From NCBI GenBank assembly GCA_003158835.1, contig PMLI01000084.1, forward strand, positions 1-7,342: a stretch of DNA of 7,342 nucleotides, in the 5' to 3' direction. Source of the stretch: Acidimicrobiaceae bacterium (GTDB lineage: Bacteria; Actinomycetota; Acidimicrobiia; Acidimicrobiales; Palsa-688). The translations under genes were made by a program, and so were the position numbers. Below are positions 4,801 to 7,342 of this stretch, piece by piece (positions within the stretch are counted from its first letter, which is position 1; every line of letters begins with the position of its first letter). The notes below the pieces were generated by a model that did no database searches, was not told the origin of the DNA, and was given only the letters and a program-made list of their open reading frames with translations.

Positions 4801-7115
4801 TCGACCGCATATACCTGCGCAACTACCGGGTATTCGAAGAGGAGCTCGAGCTCCTCCTGCCACCGGGGCTGGTCGGCGTCTACGGGCCCAACGGCGCCGG
4901 CAAATCGACGTTGCTCGAGTCCATCCTGTGGACGTTGTGGGGCAAGGCGCGCACGGGCAAAGAGGAGATCACATCGGCCGGCACCCACGGTGAATGCGTG
5001 GCAGAGATGACCTTCGAGCACGAGGGCCACGTCTACCTCGTCCGGCGGACCATCGCGGGCGCCAATGCCACCGTGCGGGCTGAAGCCCATTGCGACGGGC
5101 TGGGCATGGCCGAAGGAGTGCGGGACACCGGCCGCTATGTGCACTCGGTCCTGGGCATGGACGATGGCGCCTTCCGAGCCTCCGTCTTCGCCGAGCAGAA
5201 GCAGCTGGACGCCTTCTCCACCCACAGCCCGGCCGATCGCCGCAAGCTCGTCCTGGCCCTGCTCGGCGTCACGCCTCTCGACGTCGCCCGGGACAGGGCG
5301 CGTGCCGACGCCCGGGAGGCAAGTTCGCAGCACAGCCGCCTTCGGGGCATGTTGGTGGACGTGGAAGAGGCCCGGGTGGCGGCGGCCGACGCCGAGGCCC
5401 GCGCCAGCGCCCTCGAGGTCGCCGCCGTAGAGGAGGAGGGGGCGGCGGGCGCGGCCCAACAGGTGGTCCGGGCCGCCAAAGAGCGCTTCGACCGTCTGGA
5501 CCGGGCCCGCCAGGAGCATGACGTGCTGGTCGTGGAAGGCAAAGCGGCCCGCTCGGAGATGGACAGCGCCAACCGCCAGGTCGAAGAGCTCTCGGCCGAA
5601 CTGGCTCAGCTGGCCGGAACGGAGGAGAGGCTCGGGCCGTTAGAGGCCGAGACGGCCCGCCTTGCGGTGCTCGAGGAGCGGGTGGCGTTGGTCCTCGCTG
5701 TCTCGGAGGCGGCCGACCAGCTGGCCGCCGTCCCGGCCGTGCCCAGCCCCCCGCCGCCGGACGAGGCCGCCCTCGCCTCGGCCGAACTGGCCGCCATGGC
5801 GGCGCGTTCCGAGCTCGGAGCGGCGCAGGCGCGCCGCGGATCCGCCGCGGCCGAACTGCAACGGGCCCAGCAGGAATTGGCGAAGTCGTCGTCGTTGTCG
5901 GAGGATGAGGATTGCCCCTTGTGCGGCCAGGCTCTCGGGGATGCCTTCGCCCAGGTCCGGGCGCACCGCACCCTTGAGGTGGTGGCGGCCGGTGATGCCT
6001 TGACGAGTGCCGAACAAGCCCTGGCGCAGTCCTCGGCGGTGGCCGAGGCGGCGCTGGCCGCTCTGCAACGCCAGGCCCGGGAAGTGGCCGACGCCCGGGA
6101 GGCGCTCTCCGGCTGGCAGCAGATGGACCAGCACCGAGCCCAAGCCGCGGACCGGCTGGCTACGGCCATCGGCGCCCTTGGTGCGGCCGGCGATGCCTTG
6201 ACCGCCCCACCCGGCCAAATGCCCGCGCCCCAGGACATCATGGCTCTACTGGGACCGGCGCAGGAGGCCCTACAAGCCTGCCGGCGGGCCGCCGACGAGG
6301 CCAGCAGGCTGAAGGGCCGCCTCGAAAGACGCCCGCAGGCCGAGTTCTCACTGCAACAGGCCCGAGAACGGGCGGCGACGGCGACGTCCCTGCTGGAGGT
6401 CTTGCGCGCCAAGGTCAAATTGCTCGGCTTCGACGGGGCGACGTTGGTTGGCGCCCAAGAGACCTTGCGTGAGGCCGAAGTGGCGGCCCATCAGGCCGAC
6501 CTGGCGGCCCGGGCCGCCCGCCTGAGCGCGGCCATGGCCGCCACCCAGGCTCAGGCCGAAGCCAAGCGCTGGGCCGAAGCCCAGGCCCAGCACGCCCGCC
6601 TGGCCGACCTCGGATCAGCCTCGGTGCACCTCGGGCGCACGGCCGAACTGCTCAACGGTTTTCGCAACAGCGTCGTGGCCTCGGTCGGTCCCCGCCTGGC
6701 CGTGCAGGCGGCGGAGCTGTTCGCCGAGTTGACCGACAACGAGTACGACCGCCTCGAAGTCGACCCCGAGACCTATGGGTTGCAGATCTGCGACAACGGG
6801 ATCCCTTATGACTTGGGCCGGTTCTCCGGCTCAGAGGTCGACCTCGCCAATCTGGCCCTGCGCGTCGCCATAAGCGAGCACGTGAGGTTCCAGGCCGGAG
6901 GCACCGTGGGGTTGCTCGTGCTCGACGAGGTGTTCGGGCCGCTGGACGAAGAGCGCAGGGCCCGCATGCTGCTGGCGCTGGAGCGCCTCCGGGGACGTTT
7001 CCGGCAGATCCTCGTCGTGACCCACTCGACGGAGATCAAAGAACATATGCCCAATGCGATCGAGGTGGTCAAAAGACGTGGCCGGCGGGCCACAGCCCGA
7101 GTGCTCGGCCCCTGA
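4794..7115 (+). CDS. sbcC: SbcC/Rad50-type SMC-like ATPase of the Mre11-Rad50 complex
   Basis: ATP-binding partner of SbcD: the two ATPase lobes join across a long coiled coil and ATP hydrolysis gates nuclease access to DNA ends. From TTG 4794 it has 773 residues, short for the family (E. coli SbcC is above 1000, archaeal Rad50 near 880). Walker A is G31-P-N-G-A-G-K37-S-T39 and the Q-loop Q135. A coiled coil rich in Ala, Glu, Arg and Gln runs from about 160 to 370. The zinc hook is C374-P-L-C377. A returning coil runs to about 615, followed by the C-lobe. The signature is F-S678-G-S-E681 where S-G-G-E is usual. Walker B/D-loop is L-V-L-D711-E712 with G-P-L-D after it, and the switch histidine is H744. 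The coil arms contain proline breaks (314-322 and 472-479). The start choice follows the family N-terminus (I-D-R-I-x-L-R-N-Y); ATG 4734, overlapping sbcD by 23 nt, is the alternative and adds 20 residues. Confidence 0.96.
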   Translation: MLIDRIYLRNYRVFEEELELLLPPGLVGVYGPNGAGKSTLLESILWTLWGKARTGKEEITSAGTHGECVAEMTFEHEGHVYLVRRTIAGANATVRAEAHCDGLGMAEGVRDTGRYVHSVLGMDDGAFRASVFAEQKQLDAFSTHSPADRRKLVLALLGVTPLDVARDRARADAREASSQHSRLRGMLVDVEEARVAAADAEARASALEVAAVEEEGAAGAAQQVVRAAKERFDRLDRARQEHDVLVVEGKAARSEMDSANRQVEELSAELAQLAGTEERLGPLEAETARLAVLEERVALVLAVSEAADQLAAVPAVPSPPPPDEAALASAELAAMAARSELGAAQARRGSAAAELQRAQQELAKSSSLSEDEDCPLCGQALGDAFAQVRAHRTLEVVAAGDALTSAEQALAQSSAVAEAALAALQRQAREVADAREALSGWQQMDQHRAQAADRLATAIGALGAAGDALTAPPGQMPAPQDIMALLGPAQEALQACRRAADEASRLKGRLERRPQAEFSLQQARERAATATSLLEVLRAKVKLLGFDGATLVGAQETLREAEVAAHQADLAARAARLSAAMAATQAQAEAKRWAEAQAQHARLADLGSASVHLGRTAELLNGFRNSVVASVGPRLAVQAAELFAELTDNEYDRLEVDPETYGLQICDNGIPYDLGRFSGSEVDLANLALRVAISEHVRFQAGGTVGLLVLDEVFGPLDEERRARMLLALERLRGRFRQILVVTHSTEIKEHMPNAIEVVKRRGRRATARVLGP

Positions 7116-7145
7116 GCGATGGGCGGCCGCAGCCACCGAGGGCGC

Positions 7146-7162
7146 GGCGCCGACGCGGCGCT
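7146..7162. terminator. GC-only hairpin between convergent sbcC and ABC-F gene
   Basis: GCGCCG-ACG-CGGCGC (7147-7161) forms a perfect 6-bp stem with a 3-nt loop, extendable by one G-T pair. It lies in the 53-nt gap between the sbcC stop (7115) and the stop of the opposite-strand gene (7169). There is no T tract on either side, so it is not a canonical intrinsic terminator, but stem-only terminators are reported in high-GC actinobacteria and it is placed to serve both genes. Confidence 0.35.
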
Positions 7163-7168
7163 AAGTCG

Positions 7169-7342
7169 CTAACAAGTCACTAGGCGTACCCGCCCATCTT
7201 CGACCTCGGCCCGGTGGGTCACTCGAAGACCCTCGAGCAGCCGCCGGTCGTGAGACACGATCAACAGCGTCCCGTCGTAGGAACCCAGCGCCATTTCGAG
7301 TTGCTCTATAGCCGGTAGGTCAAGGTGGTTGGTCGGTTCGTC
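7169..7342 (-). CDS. ABC-F family ATPase, C-terminal end (5' part outside window)
   Basis: Reading the minus strand from the right edge, 57 residues precede the TAG at 7171-7169. They begin exactly at Walker B of the second nucleotide-binding domain, D-E-P-T-N-H-L-D-L-P-A-I. The Y-D-G-T-L-L-I-V-S-H-D-R-R stretch with the switch histidine follows. D-E-P-T-N-H-L-D plus S-H-D-R is diagnostic of ABC-F proteins, soluble twin-ATPase factors that act on the ribosome as translation factors (EttA, Uup) or as antibiotic-protection proteins, not transporters. The tail after the switch histidine is short, with no long C-terminal extension. That fits the compact actinobacterial ABC-F proteins, but the subgroup cannot be told from this fragment. 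It converges on sbcC and is probably unrelated to the repair genes. Confidence 0.93.
   Translation of the reverse strand, partial: DEPTNHLDLPAIEQLEMALGSYDGTLLIVSHDRRLLEGLRVTHRAEVEDGRVRLVTC

Noticed and set aside
4392..5519. Minus-strand open frame of 375 codons opposite the sbcD/sbcC junction
   Set aside because: It is antisense to conserved sbcD and sbcC sequence and has no recognisable motif.
7163..7182. Short direct repeat AAGTCGCTA / AAGTCACTA at the end of the ABC-F gene
   Set aside because: Two nine-base copies with one mismatch, overlapping the stop codon; too short to separate from chance and with no evident role.

Overview
The window is GC-rich (roughly 70 % by eye) and tightly packed with genes. 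It uses GTG and probably TTG starts, and its codons favour G or C in the third position. This fits a free-living Actinomycetota; Acidimicrobiia or a related deep branch is my guess, and no rRNA or other marker is present to prove it. I see no tRNA, CRISPR array, insertion sequence or prophage gene.

Layout, left to right. Bases 2-433 (+) hold the C-terminal part of a NurA-type nuclease, cut by the window edge. Bases 475-2166 (+) hold a complete HerA-family DNA translocase/helicase. After a 15-nt convergent gap, two genes lie on the minus strand: a MarR-family repressor (2182-2700) and, upstream of it, a membrane-anchored NERD-domain (nuclease-related) protein (2803-3537). A 91-nt divergent region then leads to sbcD/mre11 (3629-4756, +) and sbcC/rad50 (about 4794-7115, +), which look co-transcribed and translationally coupled. 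A short hairpin-bearing gap (7116-7168) separates sbcC from the C-terminal end of an ABC-F ATPase on the minus strand (7169-7342), cut by the right edge.

Function. NurA, HerA, Mre11 and Rad50 are the four proteins that archaea usually encode together for resection of DNA double-strand-break ends. Mre11-Rad50 recognises and opens the end; the hexameric HerA motor with NurA then degrades one strand to expose the 3' tail for recombinase loading. Finding all four within 7 kb of what looks like an actinobacterial chromosome, split by an antiparallel regulator plus NERD gene, is the main point of interest. The sequence suggests two plus-strand transcription units (nurA-herA and sbcD-sbcC) flanking one minus-strand unit (NERD then marR). 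NERD and sbcD share a divergent control region. A 13-bp direct repeat with 21-bp periodicity lies directly upstream of marR and is a candidate operator. Whether the MarR protein controls the repair genes is inference.
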